Positions 1 to 9,428 of a DNA stretch of 47,243 nt are shown here, piece by piece. Position 1 is the stretch's first letter; every line of letters begins with the position of its first letter. The position numbers and the translations under genes were made by a program. The notes below the pieces were generated by a model, which saw only the letters and a list, made by a program, of their open reading frames with translations, was not told where the DNA came from and did not search any database. This DNA comes from an uncultured Prochlorococcus sp. (GTDB taxonomy: Bacteria > Cyanobacteriota > Cyanobacteriia > PCC-6307 > Cyanobiaceae): positions 1-47,243 of the forward strand of contig CACOIM010000009.1 of the NCBI GenBank assembly GCA_902627325.1, given 5' to 3'.

Positions 1-557
1 CTCTTTTCCCTCTTTAACATCAAAGTCAATTTATCCATCGCCTTTATAAGGTATTTGACATCATTAGCAGCATAATTTATTTGGTCTTGAGATAAATTCT
101 CTTCGCTTCCCCAATCACTACTTTGAGATGATTTATCCAATTCAATAGCCAAGAGTTCATTGATTAAATCTTTTAGACCATGTTTATTGGTATAGGTACG
201 TGCAAGTTTGCTAGCAATTTTAGTGCAGAATATATTTTGAGTTTCAATAGAAAGGTTGCACTTTAGAGCTGCAACATCAAATCTCGCATAATGAAAAATT
301 TTCATTATTTTTGCATTTTCTAATAAATTCTGAATTCTTGGAGCTTTTCGATTGCCAATCTCAATTTTTATACATGCAGTAAGATCTGACTCATTACATA
401 TTTGTATAAGACATAATCTATCTCTTCCATGGCAAAGACCCATCGCTTCAGTATCTAAAGCTAAATATTTTGAACTCTTGTAAACATTAAATAATTCTTC
501 TGTAAGATCATTCTCGCAAAAACTTATTTTTCCTGAATATTTGTTATTGTTGTTCAT
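1..557 (-). CDS. rnd: Ribonuclease D-type 3'-5' exonuclease (C-terminus cut by window edge)
   Basis: This gene runs off the left end, so only the N-terminal 185 residues are visible. The ATG lies at 555-557 on the minus strand. All catalytic signatures of a DEDDy exonuclease are present: D35 and E37 in ALDTEAMG, D94 in FHYARFD, and Y162 with D166 in NYAANDV. The spacing fits the RNase D catalytic domain, which trims RNA 3' ends (for example tRNA precursors) with two metal ions. An HRDC domain, found in longer RNase D proteins, would lie beyond the edge if present; many cyanobacterial homologues are short and lack it. The next gene is divergent, about 146 bp away. The family is clear; the exact substrate is not. 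Confidence 0.85.
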   Translation of the reverse strand, partial: MNNNNKYSGKISFCENDLTEELFNVYKSSKYLALDTEAMGLCHGRDRLCLIQICNESDLTACIKIEIGNRKAPRIQNLLENAKIMKIFHYARFDVAALKCNLSIETQNIFCTKIASKLARTYTNKHGLKDLINELLAIELDKSSQSSDWGSEENLSQDQINYAANDVKYLIKAMDKLTLMLKREK

Positions 558-703
558 CTTTTAGATAATGTTTTTGGGTTTATATTGATAATAAAATATT
601 ATCGTTTAAGAATTTAATAAGTATTGATCTGTTTAGATACTATCAACCATAAAAGTTCATGTTATATTGATTAGAATTTTATAATTTTATGAAATATTTA
701 TAA

Positions 704-1261
704 ATGAATTATTATTTGGGATCTACATTGCTGTTAACGATACTTTTAGCTATTGGTTTATTTTTTTTCCTAAAAGCATCAAGCAAAGATAGGACTACAA
801 TTATAGATATATCTTCTTCCAAAAAAAATATTGAGGTATTAAATGAAGTTTGTAATTGGCTTACATTAAGAGGTTGGCAGCAAATAAAAGTTAATTCTGA
901 TAAAAAAATTCTAACTTTTAGAGGTCAAGTTGTTTCTAGTAAGTCTTTGGCCATATTTTTATCAATATTAGGAGGTTTAGGCTCATGTTCATTAGGATTG
1001 GTTCTTGCTCAGATCTATCCATTTTTAAATTGGTGGCCTATACTTCTTGGTTTAGTTGGAGGCCCAATATCTGGATTTGTTTATTTTAAAAATTCGCAAA
1101 GAGAGGAAATTTTTGAATTTAAATTAATAAACGGAAATGAAAGACAATCTACTCAATTAAGGCTAAGCGCTCATAGAGATGAATTAATAGCTTTTGAAAA
1201 TGACCTTAAGGATAAACTGCAGTTGAGTAGTGATGGTTCATTATTTAAGACCCCTATTTAA
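704..1261 (+). CDS. CCB-like (cofactor assembly of complex C, DUF2930-type) membrane protein
   Basis: A 185-aa protein with one N-terminal membrane segment (about residues 5-24) and a hairpin of two more (about 80-105 and 108-127), each side flanked by charged soluble stretches. Layout and sequence style resemble the cyanobacterial relatives of plant CCB2/CCB4, which help attach the covalent haem ci to cytochrome b6 in the thylakoid membrane. I base the call on recalled family resemblance rather than a catalytic motif, so the function is inferred. The gene lies convergent with hemF, stop to stop with 3 bp between, which fits a haem-related neighbourhood but does not prove it. The ATG at 704 has no obvious Shine-Dalgarno, as for most genes here. 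Confidence 0.6.
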   Translation: MNYYLGSTLLLTILLAIGLFFFLKASSKDRTTIIDISSSKKNIEVLNEVCNWLTLRGWQQIKVNSDKKILTFRGQVVSSKSLAIFLSILGGLGSCSLGLVLAQIYPFLNWWPILLGLVGGPISGFVYFKNSQREEIFEFKLINGNERQSTQLRLSAHRDELIAFENDLKDKLQLSSDGSLFKTPI

Positions 1262-1264
1262 TTT

Positions 1265-2293
1265 CTAATCATATATATTTTTTTCTTTACAATACTTTTC
1301 TAACTCAATATCATTCAACCAATCTTGAGGCTTAGTAAAGACTTTTGTTAATAAATCTTCTCTAGTATTTTCTATTGCATTAAATCCATATTCCCATCTG
1401 GCTAGCGGAGGTAGCGACATTAGAATTGATTCGGTTCTCCCATTAGTTTGTAATCCAAAGATAGTGCCTCTGTCCCAAACTAAATTAAATTCTACATATC
1501 TTCCTCTTCTATACAACTGAAATTTTCGCTCATTATCGGAGTAAGATTGGTTCATCCTCTTTAGAACAATTGGTTCATATGCAGGAAGGAAAGCATTCCC
1601 ACAATTTTTTGCTAATAAAAATAAATCTTCCCAATCCAAATTAATCTCACCAATTTCTTGAGATATTCTGTAAGCATTACCATTCTGTTTATTGCCTTTA
1701 TAAATATCCCCTGAACCATCCTGGTAATCATAAAAGATTCCTCCAATACCTCTAGATTCTTGTCTATGTTTTAAGTAAAAATATTCATCGCACCATGGTT
1801 TAAAAACTTTATGAAGATTAAGATTGATTTGATTACAAGCCTCGAGGTGTTTCTCGTGGAAATTTTTTATATCTGATAAATATGGATAAAAAGGAGTAAG
1901 ATCTGCTCCACCTCCAAACCACCAAACAGGTCCGGCTTCAAAATATCTGTAATTCAGATGAACGGTTGGGACGAAAGGATTTCGAGGGTGTAAGACCATA
2001 GATGTACCAGTAGCAAACCATTCATGACCTTTCGCTTCTGGTCTTTGGGATATTATTGATTCTGGTAATTCTTTGCCATAGACCTCTGAAAAATTTACGC
2101 CAGCTTGTTCAAATACTAAACCATTCTTTAGAACTCTTGATATGCCTCCTCCTCCTTCAGGTCTAATCCAAGATTCTCTGTTAAATTTTTCTTGGCTATC
2201 TAGTTTTTCTAGACCATTGCAAATATTTTCTTGTAAATTTCGTAAGAGTTCTTTAACTCTTTCTCTTGATTTCTGTGGAGGTTCTTTTGTCAT
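1265..2293 (-). CDS. hemF: Oxygen-dependent coproporphyrinogen III oxidase
   Basis: A 342-aa protein of normal HemF length. The enzyme uses O2 to decarboxylate two propionates of coproporphyrinogen III to give protoporphyrinogen IX, on the path to haem and chlorophyll. Diagnostic stretches are GGGGISRVL and EQAGVNFS near residues 48-70, [43 protein letters not shown] and the C-terminal [21 protein letters not shown] block. I chose the ATG at 2291-2293; a TTG lies directly before it. The gene is transcribed away from mrp across a 152-bp divergent intergenic region. Only the aerobic form is seen here, as expected for an oxygenic phototroph. Confidence 0.96.
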   Translation of the reverse strand: MTKEPPQKSRERVKELLRNLQENICNGLEKLDSQEKFNRESWIRPEGGGGISRVLKNGLVFEQAGVNFSEVYGKELPESIISQRPEAKGHEWFATGTSMVLHPRNPFVPTVHLNYRYFEAGPVWWFGGGADLTPFYPYLSDIKNFHEKHLEACNQINLNLHKVFKPWCDEYFYLKHRQESRGIGGIFYDYQDGSGDIYKGNKQNGNAYRISQEIGEINLDWEDLFLLAKNCGNAFLPAYEPIVLKRMNQSYSDNERKFQLYRRGRYVEFNLVWDRGTIFGLQTNGRTESILMSLPPLARWEYGFNAIENTREDLLTKVFTKPQDWLNDIELEKYCKEKNIYD

Positions 2294-2445
2294 CAATTTT
2301 CTTTGATAATTTCGGAATTTTTGATCAATGTAGAGTTTGCCCTTATACTTTTAGTTAGGGGGTTTTTCTCATTATTTGTCAGTTCGGCGTAGTTCTAATT
2401 CTCTTTTTAGTGTCGGCTAACTTATAAAAAGTATTCAAAATTTTG

Positions 2446-3507
2446 ATGACAACTGTTGAAGAAGCGAATCATGCCTTGTCTAAGATACTTGATACTGGTT
2501 CCCAAAAAAATGTTATTGAGTTGGGTTGGATAAAAAACGTTAGGGTTGCAGTCCCAAGATCGATAATTACTCTAGCATTACCATCACACGCAAATTCTCA
2601 GAGAGATAGAATAGTTCAAGAAGTAAGAAAAATATTACTCAACTTCCCTGATATTGAAGATGTTCAGATTGAATTAGATAATAGTGCTCCTCAATCAAAT
2701 AACGATGAAAATAATTCGCCTCAACTACAAAGTATTAAAGGCATAAAGCGAGTAATTGCTGTGAGTAGTGGTAAAGGAGGTGTTGGTAAAAGTACAATCG
2801 CAGTTAATTTGGCGTGTTCATTAGCAAAATTAGGTTTAAAGACAGGTTTATTAGATGCCGATATATATGGTCCCAATACCCCTTCAATGCTTGGTGTGTC
2901 TGAGGAGAATCCGAAAGTGAATGGGAGTGGAAATGATCAAAGATTAATACCTATTGTGAAATTTGGAATTTCAATTGTTTCAATGGGTTTTTTGATTGAG
3001 GAAGGACAACCTGTTATTTGGAGAGGGCCTATGTTGAACAGCATTATTAGACAATTTTTGTATCAAGTTGAATGGAACGATTTGGATTTCCTAATAATTG
3101 ATTTGCCTCCTGGGACAGGTGATGCTCAAATCTCATTGGCACAATCTGTACCAATAGCAGGTGCCATAATTGTAACTACTCCTCAAAAGGTTTCACTTCA
3201 AGATTCTCGTAGGGGTTTGGCAATGTTTAAACAACTAGGTGTGCCTTTGCTAGGAATTGTAGAAAATATGTCTGTTTTTATTCCGCCTGACCAACCAGAT
3301 AAAACATATGAAATATTTGGTAATGGAGGAGGTCAACTGTTGGCAGAAGAAAATCAATTGCCTCTTCTTGCCAAAATACCAATTGAAATGCCTGTGGTCA
3401 GAGAGAGCAATTTAGGAATTCCTATCGCAATAAGTGACCCAAATACTAATAGCTCAATAAAATTTAAAGAGCTGGCATCATTAATTCAAAATAAATTTAA
3501 AAGTTAA
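2446..3507 (+). CDS. mrp: Mrp/ApbC-family iron-sulfur carrier ATPase
   Basis: A 353-aa P-loop protein of the Mrp/NBP35 group, which binds and delivers Fe-S clusters to apoproteins in the cytoplasm. An N-terminal DUF59/MIP18-like domain (about residues 1-80) and an Asn/Ser-rich linker precede the ATPase domain. The deviant Walker A VSSGKGGVGKS lies at about 107-116, followed by DADIYGPNTPS and DLPPGTGD. The CxxC that holds the bridging cluster in many Mrp proteins, usually just after ENMS, is missing: the sequence reads ENMSVFIPPD. I recall the same replacement in other cyanobacterial Mrp proteins. The start is ATG at 2446, with a TTG codon directly before it. The stop overlaps the rodA start (TAATG), so the two are probably co-transcribed. 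Confidence 0.93.
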   Translation: MTTVEEANHALSKILDTGSQKNVIELGWIKNVRVAVPRSIITLALPSHANSQRDRIVQEVRKILLNFPDIEDVQIELDNSAPQSNNDENNSPQLQSIKGIKRVIAVSSGKGGVGKSTIAVNLACSLAKLGLKTGLLDADIYGPNTPSMLGVSEENPKVNGSGNDQRLIPIVKFGISIVSMGFLIEEGQPVIWRGPMLNSIIRQFLYQVEWNDLDFLIIDLPPGTGDAQISLAQSVPIAGAIIVTTPQKVSLQDSRRGLAMFKQLGVPLLGIVENMSVFIPPDQPDKTYEIFGNGGGQLLAEENQLPLLAKIPIEMPVVRESNLGIPIAISDPNTNSSIKFKELASLIQNKFKS

Positions 3508-4778
3508 TGTTTAAGAGTGCCTCATTCTTAAATAAAAGAAAATTTATTATCCTCCAAAGAAATGAGGATACTCATATTTTTGCCGCACCGATTTTAGTAA
3601 TACCTGTAATTTTAGTCTTAATTTCAAGTCTTTTAATTTTTAGTATTCAGAAACAATCTACATATAACGACTCATTTAAACATCTAGTTTCAGGCCTGAT
3701 AGGGTATTTCGTAGCTATTACCATCTCCTACATTCCACTTGAGAAATTTAAAAAATTTATTATTCCACTTTATTTTTTATCACTTTTATCTTTAGTTTTA
3801 ATTTACTTTATTGGGATTACAAATTATGGAGCTCAAAGATGGCTAGGTCTAGGTTCTTTCACATTTCAACCTTCAGAAATTGCAAAATTGACTACCGTAT
3901 TATCATTAGCGGCAGTGCTCGAAAAAAAATCAATTTGTCATGTTAGAGACTTACTTAATCCACTAATAATAGTTTTATTTCCCTGGTTATTAATTTTTTT
4001 GCAACCTGATCTGGGTACATCATTAGTTTTGATATTTTGTTTTTTGTTTATGCTCTATTGGGTGCAAATGCCAATTGAGTGGATATTAATTTTTACTTGT
4101 TGTATATTTACGGCATTATTTTCTTTTAATTATTCATACATATTGATTTTTTGGATTCCGCTAATGGGTTTTTTAGCTTTTAAATCCTTTCATGCAAAAA
4201 TAATATCTTCTTTTTTAGTAGTTATATTTCATGGATTTATTGCTCAAATAACCCCTTTCCTCTGGGAATTTGTTTTGAAAGGATATCAAAAAGATCGATT
4301 AATTCTTTTTCTTAATCCTGATAGAGATCCTTTAGGGGGAGGTTATCACTTATTGCAAAGTAAAATTGGAATTGGTTCAGGTGGATTATTTGGCACTGGT
4401 CTTCTACAAGGTAAGTTAACAAATTTGCAATTTATCCCTGAACAACATACAGATTTTATTTTTAGTGCTGTAGGAGAAGAGATGGGTTTTGTTGGTTCGA
4501 TATTTGTAGTTTCTTTATTTTTAATTCTCATAATTCTTTTATTGAGAATTGCTAAAAATGCGAGAACTGATTTTGAGTCATTACTTGTAATCGGTATGAC
4601 CTCTATTCTTTTATTTCAAATAATAATTAACATTTATATGACAATAGGTTTAGGTCCTGTGACAGGAATCCCTCTTCCATTTATGAGTTATGGAAGAACA
4701 TCATTATTAGTTAATTTTATTTTTATTGGGATGGCACTCTCAACGTTTAAAAGGTCTATATCTTTAAGAAAAAAATGA
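3507..4778 (+). CDS. rodA: SEDS-family peptidoglycan glycosyltransferase, RodA type
   Basis: A 423-aa polytopic inner-membrane protein. SEDS proteins polymerise lipid II into glycan strands together with a class B penicillin-binding protein; the RodA branch serves lateral wall growth. Visible signatures are TFQPSEIAKL, the long loop LNPDRDPLGGGYHLLQSKIG, the motif GKLTNLQFIPEQHTDFIFS, GEEMGF, and the terminal GPVTGIPLPFMSYG. The last motif ends SYGRTS, where many homologues have SYGGSS. RodA is preferred over FtsW by overall resemblance and the absence of division genes nearby; I am fairly but not fully sure of that choice. It overlaps mrp by one base and the following histidine kinase by four (ATGA), so a three-gene transcript is likely. 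Confidence 0.9.
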   Translation: MFKSASFLNKRKFIILQRNEDTHIFAAPILVIPVILVLISSLLIFSIQKQSTYNDSFKHLVSGLIGYFVAITISYIPLEKFKKFIIPLYFLSLLSLVLIYFIGITNYGAQRWLGLGSFTFQPSEIAKLTTVLSLAAVLEKKSICHVRDLLNPLIIVLFPWLLIFLQPDLGTSLVLIFCFLFMLYWVQMPIEWILIFTCCIFTALFSFNYSYILIFWIPLMGFLAFKSFHAKIISSFLVVIFHGFIAQITPFLWEFVLKGYQKDRLILFLNPDRDPLGGGYHLLQSKIGIGSGGLFGTGLLQGKLTNLQFIPEQHTDFIFSAVGEEMGFVGSIFVVSLFLILIILLLRIAKNARTDFESLLVIGMTSILLFQIIINIYMTIGLGPVTGIPLPFMSYGRTSLLVNFIFIGMALSTFKRSISLRKK

Positions 4779-6142
4779 AAAATTTGATAACTGTAAATCA
4801 AATACAAAAGGCTCTTTTGAAAGATTATGTATCTTTTAATTCGGTTGACGATGAAACATCTAGGAGGATGTGGTGGGGAGCTTTAGAAGTCATACAAGAA
4901 GAATTTTTACCTTATCATTTGCAAAATGGTGGATTATGGGTAGCTGCACCTTTACCAGTATTTAATGAAAAGAAATATTTAAATAAATTAAATGGTTGGC
5001 TATGGGCTCCCGAAGGATTCCCTGCTTTTAAAAAAGACCAGTCTAAGTTATTGCCATATCAAGAGGCTCGTATTAGTGGAGAGAAATTTATATATAAAAA
5101 TAATTATAAAATTCTTAGTTTGAATCAAAACGATGGATTCGATCCCTTTTTAATGATTGTTACTCCAACATTTCAGTGTATATTAACTATCTCAGGGGAA
5201 AAGGATAAAAAATTTCTAATAATGCGCAATGATGAAAGTAGTCTTGAGAGAGTTATTGATTTAATTAGTATGAAGTTGACCCAAGATAACTTAGAGGAAT
5301 CTAAGAAATTTCAAGATCAACTAAAGAGTTTTGGGGAATTTATAATTAATAATCAATTTACAAATACTTTTTGGCCAAGCTTATCAATTAAATTAGCAAA
5401 ATTAATTCCCAATATAACTTGTCAAACTTTACTAAAGGAGGAACGTTCTAAAACATTGCAAAGCTTAGAAGCAAAGATGTTGGAGGCCATATCCCATGAA
5501 GTTAGAACTCCATTAGCAACTATAAAAACTTTGATCAGTTCAACTTTAAGGAAATATACAATGGATCAAACTATCAGGAGTCGTTTAATAGAAATTGATA
5601 ATGAATGTACTGAACAGATTGATAGATTTGGTTTAATTTTTAATGCTGCTGAATTAGTTAATAGTAAATCTTCTCCATCTCAAGAATTAACAGGGATCGA
5701 TTTAGGCTCGATCTTAAACAAACTATCTCCTAACTGGATCAAACAATTAAGAAGAAGAGGAATAATATTGAAACTAGATATTACAGATGAATTACCTGAT
5801 GTTTTAAGTAATTCAGAAAAATTAGAATTAATGCTAAGTGGATTAATTGATAAAAATACTAGAGGCTTAAAAGAGGGAAGTACTTTAACCCTAGAATTAA
5901 GACCAGCAGGGCAAAAATTAAAATTGCAGTTAATAGTGCAGACAAAACATAGCGATAGTGATGAAAGCAATAAATTAGATGGCTCAGATATTGGGCCTGT
6001 CCTTAATTGGAATCCACAGACAGGAACTCTACAATTGAGTAAATCTGCAACCCAGAAAATATTAGCTAGTTTGGGAGGTAGGGTAACCCAAAGAAAAGAT
6101 TCTGGTTTAACTGTTTTTTTCCCTATTGCAGATTTAAATTAA
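4775..6142 (+). CDS. Divergent sensor histidine kinase (conserved phospho-His, degenerate ATP domain)
   Basis: A 455-aa soluble protein with no membrane segment. Residues 1 to about 215 look like a GAF-type sensory region. A HisKA helix follows, with the phospho-acceptor H241 in EAISHEVRTPLATIK, a textbook H-box. The C-terminal ATPase domain is unusual: the N-box region reads LMLSGLIDKNTRGLKEG instead of the usual Asn-rich motif, and I find no clear DxGxG (G1) box. A C-terminal SATQKILASLGGRV...GLTVFFPI segment resembles the G2/F end of the fold. No response regulator is adjacent. It is translationally coupled to rodA. It may be a weak or inactive kinase, or a protein phosphorylated in trans; the sequence cannot decide. 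Confidence 0.8.
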   Translation: MKNLITVNQIQKALLKDYVSFNSVDDETSRRMWWGALEVIQEEFLPYHLQNGGLWVAAPLPVFNEKKYLNKLNGWLWAPEGFPAFKKDQSKLLPYQEARISGEKFIYKNNYKILSLNQNDGFDPFLMIVTPTFQCILTISGEKDKKFLIMRNDESSLERVIDLISMKLTQDNLEESKKFQDQLKSFGEFIINNQFTNTFWPSLSIKLAKLIPNITCQTLLKEERSKTLQSLEAKMLEAISHEVRTPLATIKTLISSTLRKYTMDQTIRSRLIEIDNECTEQIDRFGLIFNAAELVNSKSSPSQELTGIDLGSILNKLSPNWIKQLRRRGIILKLDITDELPDVLSNSEKLELMLSGLIDKNTRGLKEGSTLTLELRPAGQKLKLQLIVQTKHSDSDESNKLDGSDIGPVLNWNPQTGTLQLSKSATQKILASLGGRVTQRKDSGLTVFFPIADLN

Positions 6143-6246
6143 ATTAATTCAATATTTTTATTAAATAATGTAGAAACTTTATTATTCAATTCCATTTATT
6201 TTATGTATAGATGTTAGTTTCATATGTAGGGTAAATTTTCAAATAA

Positions 6247-6669
6247 ATGAGTGAAACTTTAATAGGTCAATTCCCAAAGCATATTGGTAGTACTGGTGGA
6301 CTATTAAACTCTGCAGAAAAAGAAGAAAAGTATGCAATTTGTTGGAACAGTTCAAAAGAACAACCGTTTGAATTGCCTACTGGTGGGGCTGCAATAATGC
6401 ATGAGGGTGATAATATGATGTACTTTGCGAGAAAAGAGCAATGTTTAGCTTTAGGTACTCAATTAAGGGCATTTAAACCAAGAATAGAAAATTTCAAAAT
6501 TTATAGAATTTTCCCGGGAGGAGACATAGAATTTTTACACCCAAAGGATGGAGTTTTCCCTGAAAAAGTTAATGAAGGTAGAGAACAAGTTGGACATAAT
6601 CCTAGAAGAATTGGTGAGAATCCTAACCCTGCGGGATTAAAGTTCACAACTAAAAATACATTTGATTAA
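6247..6669 (+). CDS. psaD: Photosystem I subunit II (PsaD)
   Basis: A 140-aa stromal-side (cytoplasmic) subunit of photosystem I that forms the ferredoxin docking site and holds PsaC in place. Typical stretches are TPFGGSTGGLL-like [12 protein letters not shown] at the N-terminus, [61 protein letters not shown] and the tail [11 protein letters not shown]. Length and basic residues match the family. It has its own 104-bp upstream gap after the kinase gene, so it probably has its own promoter. The psaD-trpE order that follows is, as I recall, common in marine picocyanobacteria. Confidence 0.98.
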   Translation: MSETLIGQFPKHIGSTGGLLNSAEKEEKYAICWNSSKEQPFELPTGGAAIMHEGDNMMYFARKEQCLALGTQLRAFKPRIENFKIYRIFPGGDIEFLHPKDGVFPEKVNEGREQVGHNPRRIGENPNPAGLKFTTKNTFD

Positions 6670-6727
6670 TAAGTATAAGTTGATATAAAAGTTATTTATA
6701 TTTATAATTTGGACTGGCGTTACTAGT

Positions 6728-8245
6728 ATGATCAGTTCAAAAAAACAAAGTTTTATTCAGGCTTACGAAGATGGTAAAAATTTTATACCTATATACGAAT
6801 CTTGGCCTGCAGATCTCGAGACACCATTAACAACTTGGCTTAAATTGTCAAAGGATAATACCCATGGGGTTTTTCTTGAATCTGTTGAAGGTGGTGAGAA
6901 TATTGGTCGGTGGAGCATCGTAGCTATTAATCCATTATGGGAAGCAGTATGTCTAGGGGATGAGACTATCCGTACTTTTAGGAACGGGGCAAAAGATAAA
7001 AGGAGAGGTGATGTCTTCGACTCTTTAAGATATTGGACTCAAGAATATAAATCTCATGGTTTAGAAGAATTTCCATTTATTGGACAATTATATGGATCAT
7101 GGAGTTATGAATTAATCAATTTCATAGAATCATCGGTTCCCATACATAAGATAAAAAATAACGAAATACCCTATGGATCATGGATGTTTTTTGATCAAAT
7201 CATAGTTTTTGATCAAATGAAACGATGTCTTACAGCTTTGGTTTATGCCGATTTAAAACAATTTCAAGGACTTCCTATTGAAGATATTTATGAAAAATCA
7301 ATTCAAAAGATTAATTTAATAAAAAATTTAATGAAAACCCCTTTACAGAATGTTGATATATTAAATTGGCAACAAAAAAAAGATTTAGATTTAGAAATTT
7401 CGAGTAATTGGACTCAAAATGAATTCGAGAGAGTTGTCGTGCAAGCAAAGGAATTTATTAAGAAAGGGGATATCTTTCAAATAGTTATCAGCCAAAAATT
7501 CAAGACAGAAGTAGAAAGTAAGCCTTTTGATCTTTATAGGAGTCTAAGAATGATAAATCCTTCTCCATATATGGCATATTTTGATTTTGGATCATGGTTC
7601 CTAATTGGTTCTAGTCCCGAAGTTATGGTTAAAGCCGAACGAAAAAAAAATAAACAAATAGTTGCAAGCCTTAGACCAATTGCTGGGACAAGACCGAGGG
7701 GCAGAGACTTGCAAGAGGATTCTTTGTTAGAAAATGATTTATTAAATGATCCTAAAGAAGTTTCTGAACATGTAATGCTTGTAGATTTAGGTAGAAATGA
7801 CCTCGGTCGAGTTTGCCAGATTGGCAGTATTAAATTAACAGATTTAATGACTATAGAAAAATATTCTCATGTTATGCACATAGTAAGTGAGGTTCAAGGT
7901 ATATTAGAAGATGATAAAGATGTATGGGATCTACTCAAAGCATCTTTCCCCGCAGGTACAGTTACTGGTGCGCCAAAAATAAGAGCGATGCAATTGATCA
8001 AATCTTTTGAAAAAGAGGCAAGGGGCCCTTACGCAGGTATATATGGTTCTGTAGATATTAATGGAGCTTTAAATACAGCAATTACTATAAGATCAATGGT
8101 TGCAACCCTAAATAAAAATGGAAATTTAGATGTTTATGTTCAGGCTGGCGCTGGAGTTGTCGCTGATTCCTCACCCACAAATGAATATAATGAAACTGTA
8201 AATAAAGCAAAAGCCGTTTTAATAGCAATATCATCTTTAGATTGA
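6728..8245 (+). CDS. trpE: Anthranilate synthase component I
   Basis: A 505-aa chorismate-utilising enzyme that makes anthranilate from chorismate with ammonia from the TrpG glutaminase, the first committed step to tryptophan. The N-terminal domain carries the L-E-S element (residues 50-52, in GVFLESVEG) that in known TrpE enzymes forms part of the tryptophan feedback site. The C-terminal chorismate-binding domain shows GDIFQIVISQ, RPIAGTRPRGRD, EHVMLVDLGRNDLG, YSHVMHIVSEV, FPAGTVTGAPK and VQAGAGVVADSSP. TrpE is preferred over PabB because of the LES element and the full-length N-terminal domain. trpG is not in the window. The stop lies 3 bp before gshA. Confidence 0.96.
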   Translation: MISSKKQSFIQAYEDGKNFIPIYESWPADLETPLTTWLKLSKDNTHGVFLESVEGGENIGRWSIVAINPLWEAVCLGDETIRTFRNGAKDKRRGDVFDSLRYWTQEYKSHGLEEFPFIGQLYGSWSYELINFIESSVPIHKIKNNEIPYGSWMFFDQIIVFDQMKRCLTALVYADLKQFQGLPIEDIYEKSIQKINLIKNLMKTPLQNVDILNWQQKKDLDLEISSNWTQNEFERVVVQAKEFIKKGDIFQIVISQKFKTEVESKPFDLYRSLRMINPSPYMAYFDFGSWFLIGSSPEVMVKAERKKNKQIVASLRPIAGTRPRGRDLQEDSLLENDLLNDPKEVSEHVMLVDLGRNDLGRVCQIGSIKLTDLMTIEKYSHVMHIVSEVQGILEDDKDVWDLLKASFPAGTVTGAPKIRAMQLIKSFEKEARGPYAGIYGSVDINGALNTAITIRSMVATLNKNGNLDVYVQAGAGVVADSSPTNEYNETVNKAKAVLIAISSLD

Positions 8246-8248
8246 TTA

Positions 8249-9379
8249 ATGCATAAAAATAATTTAAATAAAGGTTTTGAGATTGAGCTTTTCACTGGTA
8301 CTTATAGGTCTCATGTGGGAGTATCAAGTCAAATAGAACAAATATTTTCAAATTTTGTCAATGAGCCTGACAACAGAAATGTTGAATATATTACAGATCC
8401 GAGCAAAGACTATAAAATTTTATATTATTCTTTGCTGGAACCAAGAAAGGATTTGCGTAAATGGTTGGAAGTAATTAATTTAACAATAATCCCATCCTCT
8501 ACCCTTTGCTTCCCTCATCAAAATAAATTCCAAAGATCTGATGAATCAAATGATTATCATCAGTTTATTGAATCAAATTATGGGTTATCAATAGCCACCT
8601 CTAGTGTTCATATAAATTTAGGCATTGAGGAAATAGATAAACTATTCGCGGCTATACGTCTTGTTAGATGCGAGGCCTCTCTCTTTCTTGCCTTGAGTGC
8701 GAGTTCACCTTTCTTAAACGGGAAATTCACAGGATATCACTCACAAAGATGGCATCAGTTCCCAAAAACACCGTTTGAAGTCCCTTTCTTTTTAGATCAT
8801 AATCACTATATAAATTGGATTGAACACAATATTAGTAATGGGACTATGCAGAATGTAAGACATTTTTGGTCATCTGTTAGACCTAATGGACCCCAAAGAC
8901 CATATGGTCTGGATCGATTGGAGTTACGAATATGTGATTTTATTTCAAATATTGATTTGCTTTTGGCAATTACTGCATTTTTGGAATTAAGAGTTATTTC
9001 ATTATTTGATGATTTAGAAAATTTAGATCCTCTTTCCTCTAGTAAATTCTCTACTGATGAATTGAAAGAAATTTGTGATCAAAATGAATTAATGGTTTCT
9101 AAAGAAAGCCTCAATGCAGAATTGATTCATTGGAAGAATGGTGAGAAAATAATATGTAAAGATTGGATTCAAAACTTATTAATGGAATTATCAAGTTCTT
9201 CGAGGACTTTAGAAATGAGTCATTTCCTAAAACCTATCCATAAAGTTTTAGAGGAGGGTAATGAAGCGATTAAGTGGATTAATAAGTACAATCAGGGAAT
9301 TTCTGTGGAAGATATCATGAGATCAGCAATAGATAATATGATTAAAAATGAACAAGAGAATAATTTATGGTTTAAATAA
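8249..9379 (+). CDS. gshA: Glutamate-cysteine ligase, cyanobacterial type
   Basis: A 376-aa protein that matches, by recall, the cyanobacterial branch of GshA, which joins glutamate and cysteine using ATP in the first step of glutathione synthesis. Supporting stretches are FEIELFTG near the N-terminus, SIATSSVHINLGI in the middle, ALSASSPFLNGKFTGYHSQRW and VRPNGPQRPYGLDRLELRICD, all characteristic of the GCS2-like fold. I see no gshB nearby. The ATG at 8249 follows the trpE stop by 3 bp, so the two probably share a message. Confidence is good for the fold and moderately high for the exact role. Confidence 0.85.
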   Translation: MHKNNLNKGFEIELFTGTYRSHVGVSSQIEQIFSNFVNEPDNRNVEYITDPSKDYKILYYSLLEPRKDLRKWLEVINLTIIPSSTLCFPHQNKFQRSDESNDYHQFIESNYGLSIATSSVHINLGIEEIDKLFAAIRLVRCEASLFLALSASSPFLNGKFTGYHSQRWHQFPKTPFEVPFFLDHNHYINWIEHNISNGTMQNVRHFWSSVRPNGPQRPYGLDRLELRICDFISNIDLLLAITAFLELRVISLFDDLENLDPLSSSKFSTDELKEICDQNELMVSKESLNAELIHWKNGEKIICKDWIQNLLMELSSSSRTLEMSHFLKPIHKVLEEGNEAIKWINKYNQGISVEDIMRSAIDNMIKNEQENNLWFK

Positions 9380-9428
9380 ATCAAAAAAATATTATTAAAT
9401 TATGCTTTAAGTGTAAGATATTAAATAT

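Noticed and set aside
587-603. GATAAT/ATTATC hairpin upstream of the CCB-like gene as a terminator
   Set aside because: It is a weak all-A/T stem in a divergent promoter region, without a T-run.
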